Below, one piece after another: positions 37,834 to 46,527 of a DNA stretch of 64,000 nucleotides. A program made the position numbers and the translations under genes. A model generated the notes under the pieces. That model was not told the origin of the DNA. It worked only from the letters and a program-made list of their open reading frames with translations, and did no database searches. The stretch's first letter is position 1; each line of letters opens with the position of its first letter. This stretch comes from Hanstruepera neustonica (GTDB lineage: Bacteria; Bacteroidota; Bacteroidia; Flavobacteriales; Flavobacteriaceae), in NCBI RefSeq assembly GCF_002895005.1, contig NZ_POWF01000007.1, forward strand, positions 169,706 through 233,705. Reading direction: 5' to 3'.

Positions 37834-38499
37834 TTAAGCTTTTAATTTCACTTTTGCTTTTCTATTAGGCTTAACCATTGATGTATCATAACCAGAAAAC
37901 TTTTTGATGTAATGTTGGATGGTAGTCCCAAAAGCATCTGCAAACACATCAGAACCATAACTTCTCAGGTATTTTTTGACATTTCCTGGACCTGCTAAAT
38001 GGGCAGCAGCTAAAATACCAGACTCTGTAATGTGAATACCATTTATGGTTTTGCCAACAAATTTGTCAATGTCCTTTCTTAGAATCCATTTGTTACGTTC
38101 CGCATTTGCTAAAAATGCCTTTTCTTGGATTTCTGGATTGTTTAAAAAATGTGTTAGATTATAAACACCAATCATTTTAAGGGTTTCTTTACCAAATTGG
38201 TACTTTCCTAAATATCCAAAGGTGTTTACTGTAAAATAATCTCCACCTGACTCTTTAAAACCTAGAGCTTCTTTAAAACCTACAAACGATTTTCCTAATG
38301 TAGGCGAAAATGGTTTATACGTTTTTTCAAGTGGTAACATGGTCGATTCTGAAGGATCTAATTCGTTGTCATTTGTGTATGACAAGTCATTAGCAGAATA
38401 ATCATTAGATGTAATCGCTTTATTCGTTTTAAACGAACTGAATAATAAGACACATATTGTAAGCGATAGGGCTATTAGACTTCCAATATTTTTTCTCAT
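37834..38499 (-). CDS. Lysozyme-like (peptidoglycan-targeting) secreted protein
   Basis: From ATG 38499 the protein has 221 residues; a GTG start 7 codons upstream is possible but would precede the MRKNIGSLIALSLTICVLLF signal segment. After a low-complexity region rich in Ser/Asn/Asp, residues 75-200 fit a lysozyme-like fold: GFKEALGFKESGGDYF (a Glu before Ser-Gly, as in lytic transglycosylases), GYLGKYQFGKETL, and ITESGILAAAHLAGPGNVKKYL. A muramidase or lytic transglycosylase acting in the periplasm is inferred; mltG is three genes away. Confidence 0.7.
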   Translation of the reverse strand: MRKNIGSLIALSLTICVLLFSSFKTNKAITSNDYSANDLSYTNDNELDPSESTMLPLEKTYKPFSPTLGKSFVGFKEALGFKESGGDYFTVNTFGYLGKYQFGKETLKMIGVYNLTHFLNNPEIQEKAFLANAERNKWILRKDIDKFVGKTINGIHITESGILAAAHLAGPGNVKKYLRSYGSDVFADAFGTTIQHYIKKFSGYDTSMVKPNRKAKVKLKA

Positions 38500-38558
38500 A
38501 ATTTTAAATTTCTTCAACACATTTCTTGAGGGAAAAATGTTTTGAAATTTTCAGCGTG

Positions 38559-38566
38559 CAAAGGTA
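38559..38566 (-). promoter_or_regulatory. -7 promoter element upstream of the lysozyme-like gene
   Basis: The minus-strand sequence TACCTTTG matches TAnnTTTG and lies 59 bases before ATG 38499, leaving a leader of about 50 bases. No -33 TTG is evident. Confidence 0.4.
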
Positions 38567-38607
38567 TGATGTTTTTTTAAATATTGAAAATTAATCGATT
38601 AAGTACC

Positions 38608-39516
38608 TTAAAAGTAGATTCCGTGTAGTAAAATGCCATTTTCTTCGTTGAACTCCAAAGCCGGGAATGGTACTTTTATCGTATTAAAAATGCAGAATAT
38701 CGATCGCAAAACATGAGAATTTGTTTTAATTCGGGTCAAATCAATATCCAAACTCAAGTAATATTGTCGGACTCTATTTTGGTTCACAAAAGCACCATTT
38801 AATGTTTCATTCTCACCAGTCAACATACCATCTGCCCCATAACCAAAAGCAACATTTAGCCATTTGGGAATTTTATCATTCTTTATGAAAGAATGCACAT
38901 TAAAACTCAACCAGTAAGTTTGCCCATTATAATCCTTTAGAAACTCTTCTGAAAGCCCATCTCCCAATTTATCTGGTCTTTGCGAAGCATACTGGGTTTG
39001 ATGAAATGAATACTTCATTGTAATACGCTGTTCTTTCCACAACAACTCTTGACCAACAAACAAGCCTGTGCCTACGGCATTAGCAGCCATATCTCCCCAA
39101 GAAAATCCCCATTCTTCTGAAAAACCGTCAAAGATCTCAACAGCCGTTAAAAAAGTAAATCCCAAAGTGCCTCCGTAAATCAATTGATCTCTTCTACTAA
39201 CACCACTCCAATTCAGCACACTTGCTCCCAGCCGACCAATTTGATAGGCAGAATACACATGGCCCAGCTTATCCATTTGTAACCATTCACCATTATCATT
39301 GAGGGTATGAAATTTGGATCGCGGATAATCTTGATACCATAATTGGTCTAAAGCCAGTAATGATATAGCACCCAAACTTGCCTCAGAAATAACCACAGCA
39401 TTCCTTCTAGGTTTGTTTAGAGAATCACTGGGTTTAAGAAATAAGTTTATTTGAGATTGTGAATATGAGAAAAACACAAAAAAGCAAGCAACACTATTTA
39501 TCCAAAGCTGTCTCAA
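38608..39516 (-). CDS. DUF2279 domain protein (YfiM-like), outer-membrane associated
   Basis: This 302-residue protein has a signal peptide (residues 1-19, ending SYSQS) and a central DUF2279 region: GEWLQMDKLGHVYSAYQIGR with the metal-like His, EIFDGFSEEWGFSWGDMAANAVG, and an Arg/Glu-rich end. The C-terminal part forms beta strands (AFGYGADGMLTG, YYLSLDIDLTRI), consistent with a small outer-membrane barrel. Function unknown. It lies 5 bases after mltG. Confidence 0.72.
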   Translation of the reverse strand: MRQLWINSVACFFVFFSYSQSQINLFLKPSDSLNKPRRNAVVISEASLGAISLLALDQLWYQDYPRSKFHTLNDNGEWLQMDKLGHVYSAYQIGRLGASVLNWSGVSRRDQLIYGGTLGFTFLTAVEIFDGFSEEWGFSWGDMAANAVGTGLFVGQELLWKEQRITMKYSFHQTQYASQRPDKLGDGLSEEFLKDYNGQTYWLSFNVHSFIKNDKIPKWLNVAFGYGADGMLTGENETLNGAFVNQNRVRQYYLSLDIDLTRIKTNSHVLRSIFCIFNTIKVPFPALEFNEENGILLHGIYF

Positions 39517-39521
39517 TAATA

Positions 39522-40565
39522 TTAATTATAAATCCCTTGTGACGATAAATACCGTTGATATTCGCGTGCATTGGCATTATGCTGACTTAATGTTTTAGCA
39601 AACTTATGATAGCCGATACGTTGTGCATCAGCAGCAAAATACAGGTAACTGTGTTTTTCATAGTTTAAAACCGCATTAATGGCAGAAATATCAGGCATTG
39701 TGATTAATCCTGGTGGCAATCCCGCATATTTATAGGTGTTATACGGTGATTCTATTTCCTTATGCTTGTTAAGGACTCTTTTAATAACTATGTTTTGATA
39801 TTCTGGTAATTGATACGCAGCAAACTTCAGTGTAGGGTCTGCCTGTAATGGAATACCCGCTCGTAATCTGTTTATATATACGCCAGCCACGCGCGGTTGT
39901 TCTTCTTTCTTTTTGGATTCCTCATAAACAATTGAAGCCAAAGTCATAACGTCATTTTGAGTCATGTTTAAAGATTCGGCTTTGGATTTTTTGTCTTCTG
40001 ACCAAAATCTATTGTATTCAGTTAGCATGCGCTCCCGAAACTGATTGGCAGATGTATTCCATTTAAATTCATAACTGTTCGGTAAGTACATTCCCAAAGC
40101 CGTTAGATTGGAAAAGCCATTTTCAGTCAAAAAAGCCTCATCTTTCATGGCTTGAATTAAAGACAGACTATCAGCTTCTATTTGTGAACCAATTCGACCC
40201 GCCAAATTCTCCAACGATTCCTGATTATTAAAGGTTACGGTTATTGGCAGGTTATTTATCCTAATGGAATTAATAATATCATTATTATTCATATTCTTTT
40301 TTATAGCATAACGACCTGCTTTTACGTTTGTCGTGTATTGCTTACGTTCAGCTAGAGCATCAAATCCATTAATATCTTTTAGTAATGGTATAAGTTGCTC
40401 GCGAACCTCATCATAATTGGCGTTAGTAGGAATATAAATATAGGCTTCTTCATTATTGAAAGCTGTATTGGGCTCAAACATTGCACTATACACGTAGTAG
40501 GCAAAATAGGCCGCTACTGCCAACCCAATCAATGCTATAGCCCAAAGTATTTTTTTGATATACAT
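39522..40565 (-). CDS. mltG: Endolytic murein transglycosylase MltG
   Basis: MltG cuts nascent peptidoglycan glycan strands and helps end elongation. The 347-residue protein has an N-terminal membrane helix (5-27), a LysM-like region and the YceG domain with TLASIVYEESKK, whose Glu215 or Glu216 is the expected catalytic acid, then RVAGVYINRLRAGIPLQADPT and SPYNTYKYAGLPPGLI. All conserved parts are present. It directly follows a GNAT gene (next start 1 base away) and precedes DUF2279. Confidence 0.94.
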   Translation of the reverse strand: MYIKKILWAIALIGLAVAAYFAYYVYSAMFEPNTAFNNEEAYIYIPTNANYDEVREQLIPLLKDINGFDALAERKQYTTNVKAGRYAIKKNMNNNDIINSIRINNLPITVTFNNQESLENLAGRIGSQIEADSLSLIQAMKDEAFLTENGFSNLTALGMYLPNSYEFKWNTSANQFRERMLTEYNRFWSEDKKSKAESLNMTQNDVMTLASIVYEESKKKEEQPRVAGVYINRLRAGIPLQADPTLKFAAYQLPEYQNIVIKRVLNKHKEIESPYNTYKYAGLPPGLITMPDISAINAVLNYEKHSYLYFAADAQRIGYHKFAKTLSQHNANAREYQRYLSSQGIYN

Positions 40566-41090
40566 TTACTTATTAATTAATTGTAATAAATATTCATTCT
40601 TAAAACTGGCACCATCAAAATTCCAATCTTGCTTCAATCCAATTTCAACAAATCCTTGTCCCTTGAATAATTGAAGACTGGTATGGTTTTCTTCTGAAAT
40701 GTTACAAAAGAGCTGATGTAAGTGCAATTGGCCAAAGCTATAATTAATCAATAACTTAAGCGCTTCTTTGCCATATCCCTGATAACGATCGTGTTCTGAT
40801 TTTATTAAAATTCCCAAACCAGCACGTTTGTTTTTAAAGTCAAAATTGAATAAATCAATGAGTCCCAAAGTTTGATTATTATAATCTGAAATAACCAATC
40901 GCAACTGCTTCACCTCATAAATATCTTTGTGGGCATTTTCGAGATATTGTTTTATTAGATATCTGGAGTAAGGTGTTTGTGTGTTGCTTAATTCCCATAG
41001 ATTCTCATCATTCTCTATTTCAAAGATAAACTCCAAGTCTTCGGGCTCCAATGCCCTTAAAAAAATATGTTCCCCTTTAAGCGTTACCAT
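40566..41090 (-). CDS. GNAT-family N-acetyltransferase (RimJ/RimL-like)
   Basis: This 174-residue GNAT begins LKGEHIFLRALEPEDLEFIF, the typical start of the RimJ/RimL-type group. The acetyl-CoA loop is DRYQGYGKEALKLLI, and HLHQLFCNISEENHTSLQLFKGQGF is motif B. The likely acceptor is an N-terminal amine or a small molecule; nothing identifies it. The start overlaps the dapF stop by 7 bases, so it is co-translated within a dapF-GNAT-mltG run. Confidence 0.85.
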   Translation of the reverse strand: MVTLKGEHIFLRALEPEDLEFIFEIENDENLWELSNTQTPYSRYLIKQYLENAHKDIYEVKQLRLVISDYNNQTLGLIDLFNFDFKNKRAGLGILIKSEHDRYQGYGKEALKLLINYSFGQLHLHQLFCNISEENHTSLQLFKGQGFVEIGLKQDWNFDGASFKNEYLLQLINK

Positions 41091-41863
41091 GAAATCTCAC
41101 CTTTAAAAACTTGGATAGCTGGTCCTTGTAACCAAATATCGGTATAACCTTTACCACTTTGCTTAAAAGACACCTTCAACTCTCCACCAGGAGTTTGCAG
41201 CGTAATATCATTAGTGGTTGTTTCACCTATAGTATGCATAGCCAAAGCCACAGCTGTAACACCAGTTCCGCAGGATAATGTTTCGTCTTCGACACCACGC
41301 TCATAGGTTCTGACTGAAAAATTGTCATTCGACAGCTTACTCACAAAATTCACATTACTACCAGCTTCAAAATATGGCGAACCATATCTAATTTTTGAAC
41401 CCAATGACTTAATATTTAATTCTTGAAGATTATTATTTAGTTCCACATGATGTGGCGAACCTGTATTCAAAAAGACATGATTTTCATGTTTTTCAATATT
41501 ATTAACATCCTGCATATGCAAACGAACGATACCATTTTCAATAACCGCCTGATGCTCTCCATCAATAGCCATAAAAGATGTCTGTTTATCAATCAAACCT
41601 AAAAAATTAGCAAAGGCTACAATACAACGTCCACCATTTCCACACATAGAGCTTTCATTACCATCAGCGTTAAAGTACACCATCTTAAAATCCAAAGTAT
41701 CATGATTTTCAAGCAAAATAAGACCATCGGCTCCAATGCCAAAACGTCTGTCACATAAATGCTTAATCCGTTTGGTATCATTTTTGTCGAAAATCAATTG
41801 CCGATTGTCAATGATTACAAAGTCATTTCCGGTGCCTTGATATTTATAAAATGTCAGTGTCAT
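41084..41863 (-). CDS. dapF: Diaminopimelate epimerase
   Basis: DapF converts LL- to meso-diaminopimelate. The 259-residue reading from ATG 41863 starts MTLTFYKYQGTGNDFV; the frame is open 10 codons upstream but those residues are hydrophobic and not part of the family. The two active-site cysteines are Cys74 (SSMCGNGGRC) and Cys198 (ETLSCGTGVTAVA). The ADGNESSMCG and PHHVEL segments are also typical. A -7 promoter element lies 9 bases before the ATG. Confidence 0.95.
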   Translation of the reverse strand: MTLTFYKYQGTGNDFVIIDNRQLIFDKNDTKRIKHLCDRRFGIGADGLILLENHDTLDFKMVYFNADGNESSMCGNGGRCIVAFANFLGLIDKQTSFMAIDGEHQAVIENGIVRLHMQDVNNIEKHENHVFLNTGSPHHVELNNNLQELNIKSLGSKIRYGSPYFEAGSNVNFVSKLSNDNFSVRTYERGVEDETLSCGTGVTAVALAMHTIGETTTNDITLQTPGGELKVSFKQSGKGYTDIWLQGPAIQVFKGEISW

Positions 41864-41872
41864 AATGCAAGG

Positions 41873-41880
41873 CAAATATA
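41873..41880 (-). promoter_or_regulatory. -7 promoter element of the dapF unit
   Basis: The minus-strand sequence TATATTTG is a full TAnnTTTG match, ending 9 bases before dapF ATG 41863. It overlaps the alternative upstream start codon, which further supports 41863. Confidence 0.5.
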
Positions 41881-41905
41881 TGAATATTATCACGTATTAA
41901 ACCTT

Positions 41906-41960
41906 GTTAAATAGGCGTTAATTCTGACGTTAAAAAAAGTTAAATATCAAATTATGTTTC
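41906..41960 (+). promoter_or_regulatory. Four phased GTTAA repeats and promoter upstream of the HtrA gene
   Basis: GTTAA occurs in the same orientation at 41906, 41917, 41929 and 41939 (spacing 11, 12 and 10 bp, i.e. one helical turn). A near-consensus -7 element TATGTTTC (41953-41960) follows 9 bases after the last repeat, giving a leader of about 45 bases before ATG 42012. This layout is that of an OmpR/PhoB-type activator site replacing the -33 element. The same pentamer, in the appropriate orientation, clusters upstream of the RprX/RprY-like operon. Confidence 0.5.
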
Positions 41961-42011
41961 AATAAAAAATTAATTTTAATCGTTATTCATTTAATTAAAA
42001 CAATTTAGAAC

Positions 42012-43424
42012 ATGAAAAAGATTGCAACTTTAGTATTTGTTTCGGTATTAGGTGGATTTATTAGTTTATCAGCCTACAAATTATTTGTTGAAAACAACAC
42101 TGAAAACACGATTACTCACAGTGAGGAACAACCTAATTTCATACCAACCAGTTATACGCATACGAACTTAAACAATGGAAATACCCTTCCTGGTTTTGTT
42201 GATGCAGCTGACAAGTCTATCCACGCTGTAGTCCATGTTAAAAACACAGCTATTGTATCCAGCCCAACTACTTTGGAAGATTTCTTCTACGGCAGACGTT
42301 CACAGCGTCCTCAAATAGGTACTGGAAGCGGTGTCATTATTGATAAAAACGGTTACATTATTACTAATAACCATGTAATTGATGGTGCCAGAGAAATATC
42401 AATTACCACAAATGACAATAAAATTTATGATGCCAAACTTATTGGTACAGATCCTAAAACCGATATTGCCCTTTTAAAGATTGAAGCAGATGAGGATTTG
42501 CCATACATTGTATTTGGTGATTCAGACCAAGCAAAAATTGGTGAATGGGTACTAGCTGTTGGAAACCCCTTTAATCTGACCTCAACCGTAACCGCGGGAA
42601 TCATTAGTGCAAAATCCCGTGATCTTTCAGGTCAAAACTATCAGTCATTTATCCAAACCGATGCTGCTGTAAACCCTGGTAACTCTGGTGGTGCTTTGGT
42701 AAATGAAAATGGTGAATTGGTTGGTATTAACACAGCAATTTCATCGCAAACAGGTTCCTATATAGGATACTCTTTCGCTGTTCCTAGTAATATTGCCAGA
42801 AAAGTCGTAGAGGATATTATGGAATTTGGTGATGTGCAAAACGGCATATTAGGTGTTAACGGTTGGAGCTTAAACGGAGTCACTTCGGAAAAATTAGAAG
42901 TTAACCAAACTGAAGGATTTTACGTTGGCTCTGTAGATGAAAAATCTGGTGCTAAAAAAGCAGGTATTGAAAAAGGCGATATCATTACGCAAATAGATAA
43001 TGTCAAGATTTCCAAGTTTGCAGATTTAACAGGATATCTCAATACCAAAAGACCTGGTGATATAGTTCAGGTGTCCTTCATTAGAAATAGCAATACTCAA
43101 ATAGTGCCTGTTGAACTTTCCAATAGTGAAATTATGACCTTGGAATTTATGGATATTCAGGTTAAAAACATGTCGCAGGATATTAAGGATGAATACAATA
43201 TTGACCATGGAGTCATGGTAACCAAGAACGACAACTACTGGTTGTACCAAAAAATTGGCTTGAACAGAGGCTATATTATTACAGACATCAATGATGTAAC
43301 TATTAACAGTGTCGAAGACATTTCAAAACTAAAAAGTAAGTACGGTTCCAACTTTAGTGATAACATTGAAAAGTTAGGCATCATTAACAGACGTGGTCAA
43401 AAACAGAGTTTTATTTTCAGGTAG
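42012..43424 (+). CDS. HtrA/Deg-family serine protease (periplasmic)
   Basis: This 470-residue protease has an N-terminal signal anchor (residues 4-23). The trypsin-like domain has the full triad: His121 (TNNHVID), Asp151 (DPKTDIALL) and Ser225 (NPGNSGGAL). Two PDZ domains follow (about 275-365 and 385-470); the second is divergent. It acts in the periplasm to degrade misfolded envelope proteins. Upstream GTTAA repeats suggest stress control by an OmpR-type regulator. It is followed by a strong terminator. Confidence 0.93.
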   Translation: MKKIATLVFVSVLGGFISLSAYKLFVENNTENTITHSEEQPNFIPTSYTHTNLNNGNTLPGFVDAADKSIHAVVHVKNTAIVSSPTTLEDFFYGRRSQRPQIGTGSGVIIDKNGYIITNNHVIDGAREISITTNDNKIYDAKLIGTDPKTDIALLKIEADEDLPYIVFGDSDQAKIGEWVLAVGNPFNLTSTVTAGIISAKSRDLSGQNYQSFIQTDAAVNPGNSGGALVNENGELVGINTAISSQTGSYIGYSFAVPSNIARKVVEDIMEFGDVQNGILGVNGWSLNGVTSEKLEVNQTEGFYVGSVDEKSGAKKAGIEKGDIITQIDNVKISKFADLTGYLNTKRPGDIVQVSFIRNSNTQIVPVELSNSEIMTLEFMDIQVKNMSQDIKDEYNIDHGVMVTKNDNYWLYQKIGLNRGYIITDINDVTINSVEDISKLKSKYGSNFSDNIEKLGIINRRGQKQSFIFR

Positions 43425-43444
43425 GAAGTAGGTACAGAAATATC

Positions 43445-43486
43445 AAAATCCCTTTAACAACTTTTAACGTTAAAGGGATTTTTTAT
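43445..43486 (+). terminator. Intrinsic terminator after the HtrA gene
   Basis: A 14-bp perfect stem (AAAATCCCTTTAAC / GTTAAAGGGATTTT), with a 10-base loop, is followed by a T-run. A-rich sequence on the left makes it partly bidirectional, but no leftward gene ends here. Confidence 0.88.
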
Positions 43487-43522
43487 TTTAAAAAATTGTA
43501 AACGAAAACGTTTGAAATGTGT

Positions 43523-43530
43523 TACTTTTG
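43523..43530 (+). promoter_or_regulatory. -7 promoter element of the GAPDH gene
   Basis: TACTTTTG matches TAnnTTTG, 36 bases before the ATG. A TTG at 43496-43498 lies 24 bases upstream, slightly long for a -33 element. This is likely a strong promoter for a glycolytic gene. Confidence 0.55.
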
Positions 43531-43566
43531 CAAAAAATTTAAAACAACACACTAAAATTTTAAACA

Positions 43567-45015
43567 ATGAGTTTTAACGAAACTTATGAAAGCGAATTAG
43601 CATTTCAAGCAGACCGTAGACGTGCAACTGTTGAATTTATCAAAATTGTAAGCGATTTATGGTACGACAAGTCCATTGAATTGGTACTTTTTAGAAATCA
43701 GTTAATTGATAGAAATGTCAGCGAAATATTAAACTTACACGAGTATGCCTGTGAGTTTGTTCAAAAACCGATTTCTATCTTCGATTCTGTAGAAATTGCG
43801 CAAGCCATCAAAACATTGGATTTACCACCTGCTAAATTAGACATTGGTAAATTAACGTATGAGTATCATTTAGAGGAAAAAAAATTCAGCAACGCGTTAG
43901 CATTTGTAGCCGATAAACTCAATGGTGCCAAAACAGAAAAAGCTATTCAGCCAAAAGATGTGGTGTTGTATGGATTTGGTAGAATTGGTCGTTTGGTAGC
44001 AAGAGAACTTATGACCAAAACTGGTAAAGGAAGCCAATTGCGTTTACGCGCTATTGTAACCAGAGGTGACATCAATGAAACGGTTTTGGAAAAACGTGCA
44101 TCGTTATTACGTAATGATTCTGTTCATGGAGATTTTTCTGGGACTGTAGTAGCGGATATTAAAAATGAGGCATTAATCATCAATGGTACAACGGTAAACA
44201 TTATTTCTGCCAATGCTCCAGAAGAAATCGATTATACAGCCTATGGTATCAACAATGCTTTGGTAATCGATAATACTGGTGCCTTCAGAGATAAAGAAGC
44301 TTTATCAAGACATTTAACATCCAAAGGTGCTGACAAGGTTTTATTGACTGCTCCTGGAAAAGGCGTTCCGAATATTGTGCATGGTGTCAATCAAAAAGAT
44401 CACAATCCAGACTCTGTTGATATTTTCTCGGCAGCATCTTGTACAACTAATGCTATTACTCCAGTTCTTAAAGCCATTGAAGATTCATTTGGTGTAAAAA
44501 GTGGTCATTTAGAAACCATTCACGCATATACCAACGATCAAAATTTAGTAGATAATTTCCATAAAAAATACCGTCGTGGTCGTGCTGCGGCACTAAACAT
44601 GGTTATAACCGAAACAGGTGCTGGTAGTGCTGTTGCCAAGGCTTTACCTGAATTAGAAGGTAAGTTAACCTCTAATGCCATTCGTGTGCCTGTTCCAAAT
44701 GGTTCTTTGGCTATTTTGAATTTGGAATTGGAAAAGGAAACCTCATTGGATGGCATCAATACCATCCTTAAAAAATATGCACTGGAAGGTGATTTGGTTG
44801 AGCAAATAAAATACGAATTGAGTGATGAGTTAGTATCCAGCGATATTGTTGGTAGCTCGGCTCCTGCTATTTATGATAGTAAAGCAACCATTGTTCGTGA
44901 AGATGGAAAAAATGCTATTTTATATATTTGGTATGATAATGAGTATGGCTATAGCCATCAGGTCATTAGATTGGCTAAATATATTGCCAAAGTAAGACGC
45001 TATACATATTATTAG
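43567..45015 (+). CDS. Glyceraldehyde-3-phosphate dehydrogenase, long form
   Basis: GAPDH oxidises glyceraldehyde 3-phosphate to 1,3-bisphosphoglycerate in glycolysis. The protein has 482 residues, about 150 more than canonical GapA: residues 1-128 form an extra helical N-terminal region. The NAD fold starts at VVLYGFGRIGRLVA (about 132-145). The catalytic Cys292 is in SAASCTTNAITP, and His319 is in ETIHAYTNDQN. Long-form GAPDH is known in Bacteroidota and some proteobacteria, where it is thought to work in either glycolysis or gluconeogenesis. It has its own promoter and terminator, so it is monocistronic. Confidence 0.94.
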   Translation: MSFNETYESELAFQADRRRATVEFIKIVSDLWYDKSIELVLFRNQLIDRNVSEILNLHEYACEFVQKPISIFDSVEIAQAIKTLDLPPAKLDIGKLTYEYHLEEKKFSNALAFVADKLNGAKTEKAIQPKDVVLYGFGRIGRLVARELMTKTGKGSQLRLRAIVTRGDINETVLEKRASLLRNDSVHGDFSGTVVADIKNEALIINGTTVNIISANAPEEIDYTAYGINNALVIDNTGAFRDKEALSRHLTSKGADKVLLTAPGKGVPNIVHGVNQKDHNPDSVDIFSAASCTTNAITPVLKAIEDSFGVKSGHLETIHAYTNDQNLVDNFHKKYRRGRAAALNMVITETGAGSAVAKALPELEGKLTSNAIRVPVPNGSLAILNLELEKETSLDGINTILKKYALEGDLVEQIKYELSDELVSSDIVGSSAPAIYDSKATIVREDGKNAILYIWYDNEYGYSHQVIRLAKYIAKVRRYTYY

Positions 45016-45033
45016 TAGTCACAAAAAACCATT

Positions 45034-45072
45034 AAAAAAATCTTGCTTAAAATTAAGCAAGATTTTTTTTAT
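45034..45072 (+). terminator. Intrinsic terminator after the GAPDH gene
   Basis: A 16-bp A/T-flanked hairpin (AAAAAAATCTTGCTTA paired with TAAGCAAGATTTTTTT) has a 4-base loop and a T-run. It is symmetrical and would also stop leftward transcripts. Confidence 0.88.
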
Positions 45073-45124
45073 TTTTCACGCAACCTTTTCCTACTTTTTG
45101 CATCTACTAATAAAATGACCAACT

Positions 45125-45655
45125 ATGAAACAAAAACTCTTCAAACTATTTACTTTTTCCATTTCCTTAATCCTCATGGGCTGCTTTGGTTATAATGGAA
45201 ACGATGACGACGATGGCCCAAACACTATTGATTGGCCACAATCTGCCTATAGTCCAGTCTTCATGGACAGGGAAGAATTTGAAACTACAACCGAACTTTT
45301 ACCTCCACAAACCATTGTAAATTCTGGTAAAATCTACGTTAAAGATGCACTGTTATTTATCAATGAAGTACATGAAGGTTTTCACATTATCAATAATGCC
45401 AACCCTGAAAATCCACAGAACATTGCTTTTCTTAAAGTAATCGGCTCTTCAGATATCAGTATCAAAAACAATAGCCTTTACGTAGACAATGCGGTAGATT
45501 TAATTGCATTACGCATCAATGACACCTATGATAGTGTTGAAATAACCAAACGTATAACCGATATTTTCCCAAATCCTTTGGCTATTTCACCTGATGGGCA
45601 TCAGGCAGCTTATTCCGAAGGACTTATTGTAGTAGATTGGGAGTTAAATGAATAA
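45125..45655 (+). CDS. Lipoprotein with LVIVD-like repeat, short
   Basis: This 176-residue protein has a lipoprotein signal (ISLILMGC, Cys20) and an Asp-rich linker (NDDDDGPN) before a small beta domain. The repeat FHIINNANPENPQNIAFLKVIGSSDISI is of the LVIVD propeller type. A full propeller would need about twice this length, so the product may pair with the next gene's protein. Function unknown. It overlaps the longest form of the next gene by 8 bases; the two are probably co-translated. Confidence 0.7.
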   Translation: MKQKLFKLFTFSISLILMGCFGYNGNDDDDGPNTIDWPQSAYSPVFMDREEFETTTELLPPQTIVNSGKIYVKDALLFINEVHEGFHIINNANPENPQNIAFLKVIGSSDISIKNNSLYVDNAVDLIALRINDTYDSVEITKRITDIFPNPLAISPDGHQAAYSEGLIVVDWELNE

Positions 45656-45665
45656 GACAGCTAAC

Positions 45666-46409
45666 ATGAAAAAATATATATTTATTATCATATCGCTATT
45701 ATTTATAGGATGTGATTCAGATTCCAATAGTATCGACAATGGTTTTGCATCCAGTTCTGAAACTGGGCAAGGTGGATCATTGGCTCGATTCACAATTCTT
45801 AACGATTATTTGTACACAGTGGACAATCGGTATTTGAATGTCTTTAATATTTCAAATCCGGAGCAACCCGTACAAGTGAATACCGTAGAAATTGGTTTTA
45901 ATATCGAAACCCTTTTTAATTATAAACAATACCTCTATATGGGATCTAGAAACGGCATGTATATTTACGGAATACAAAATCCTGAAATGCCCGAATATCT
46001 TTCCGATGTACAACACTTTACAGCTTGTGACCCTGTAATTGCTAACGATCAATTTGCTTTTGTGACATTAAAAGGCGGCAATCAATGTGGGACAAACCTG
46101 AACAAATTGGAAATTTATAATGTTACCGATATTGTAAATCCGGTATTGGTTTCCGAAAGAAACCTAACAGGTCCCATAGGATTGGGACTATTCAACAATT
46201 ATTTGTTTGTATGCGATGATGAAGTTAAAATTTTTGATGTGTCTTACCCTGAAAATTCTGTTTTAATCACTGCCATTAACCGACAGGCTTTTGATGTAAT
46301 TATTCAAGATGATTTACTCATTTTAATTGGCGCTAATGGCTTGTATCAGTATCGTTTAGATGAAAACAATATTGAAAACATTCAGGAATTAAGCGCACTT
46401 AACATCTAA
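45666..46409 (+). CDS. LVIVD-repeat lipoprotein (partial propeller)
   Basis: From ATG 45666 the protein has 247 residues and a lipoprotein signal (ISLLFIGC, Cys16). An in-frame ATG at 45648 would put polar residues before the signal, so 45666 is preferred. It contains about four LVIVD-type repeats (e.g. YLNVFNISNPEQPVQVNTV, MYIYGIQNPEMPEYLSDV, LEIYNVTDIVNPVLVSERN). It lies 10 bases after the preceding lipoprotein gene with which it shares repeat type. Cell-surface exposure is possible. No enzymatic motif is seen. Confidence 0.75.
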   Translation: MKKYIFIIISLLFIGCDSDSNSIDNGFASSSETGQGGSLARFTILNDYLYTVDNRYLNVFNISNPEQPVQVNTVEIGFNIETLFNYKQYLYMGSRNGMYIYGIQNPEMPEYLSDVQHFTACDPVIANDQFAFVTLKGGNQCGTNLNKLEIYNVTDIVNPVLVSERNLTGPIGLGLFNNYLFVCDDEVKIFDVSYPENSVLITAINRQAFDVIIQDDLLILIGANGLYQYRLDENNIENIQELSALNI

Positions 46410-46432
46410 ATACGCATATTGTCCGTATATAA

Positions 46433-46459
46433 AAAAAGCCTCACCCAGTGAGGCTTTTT
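46433..46459 (+). terminator. Intrinsic terminator after the lipoprotein pair
   Basis: A 12-bp stem (AAAAAGCCTCAC / GTGAGGCTTTTT) with a 3-base loop ends the lipoprotein unit; the flanking A- and T-runs make it symmetrical. Confidence 0.88.
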
Positions 46460-46527
46460 AATATATCTGTTTTTAACTAAACATAATTTCTTATTTTCGT
46501 AACACAACAAAACTTAACAAAAACCAA

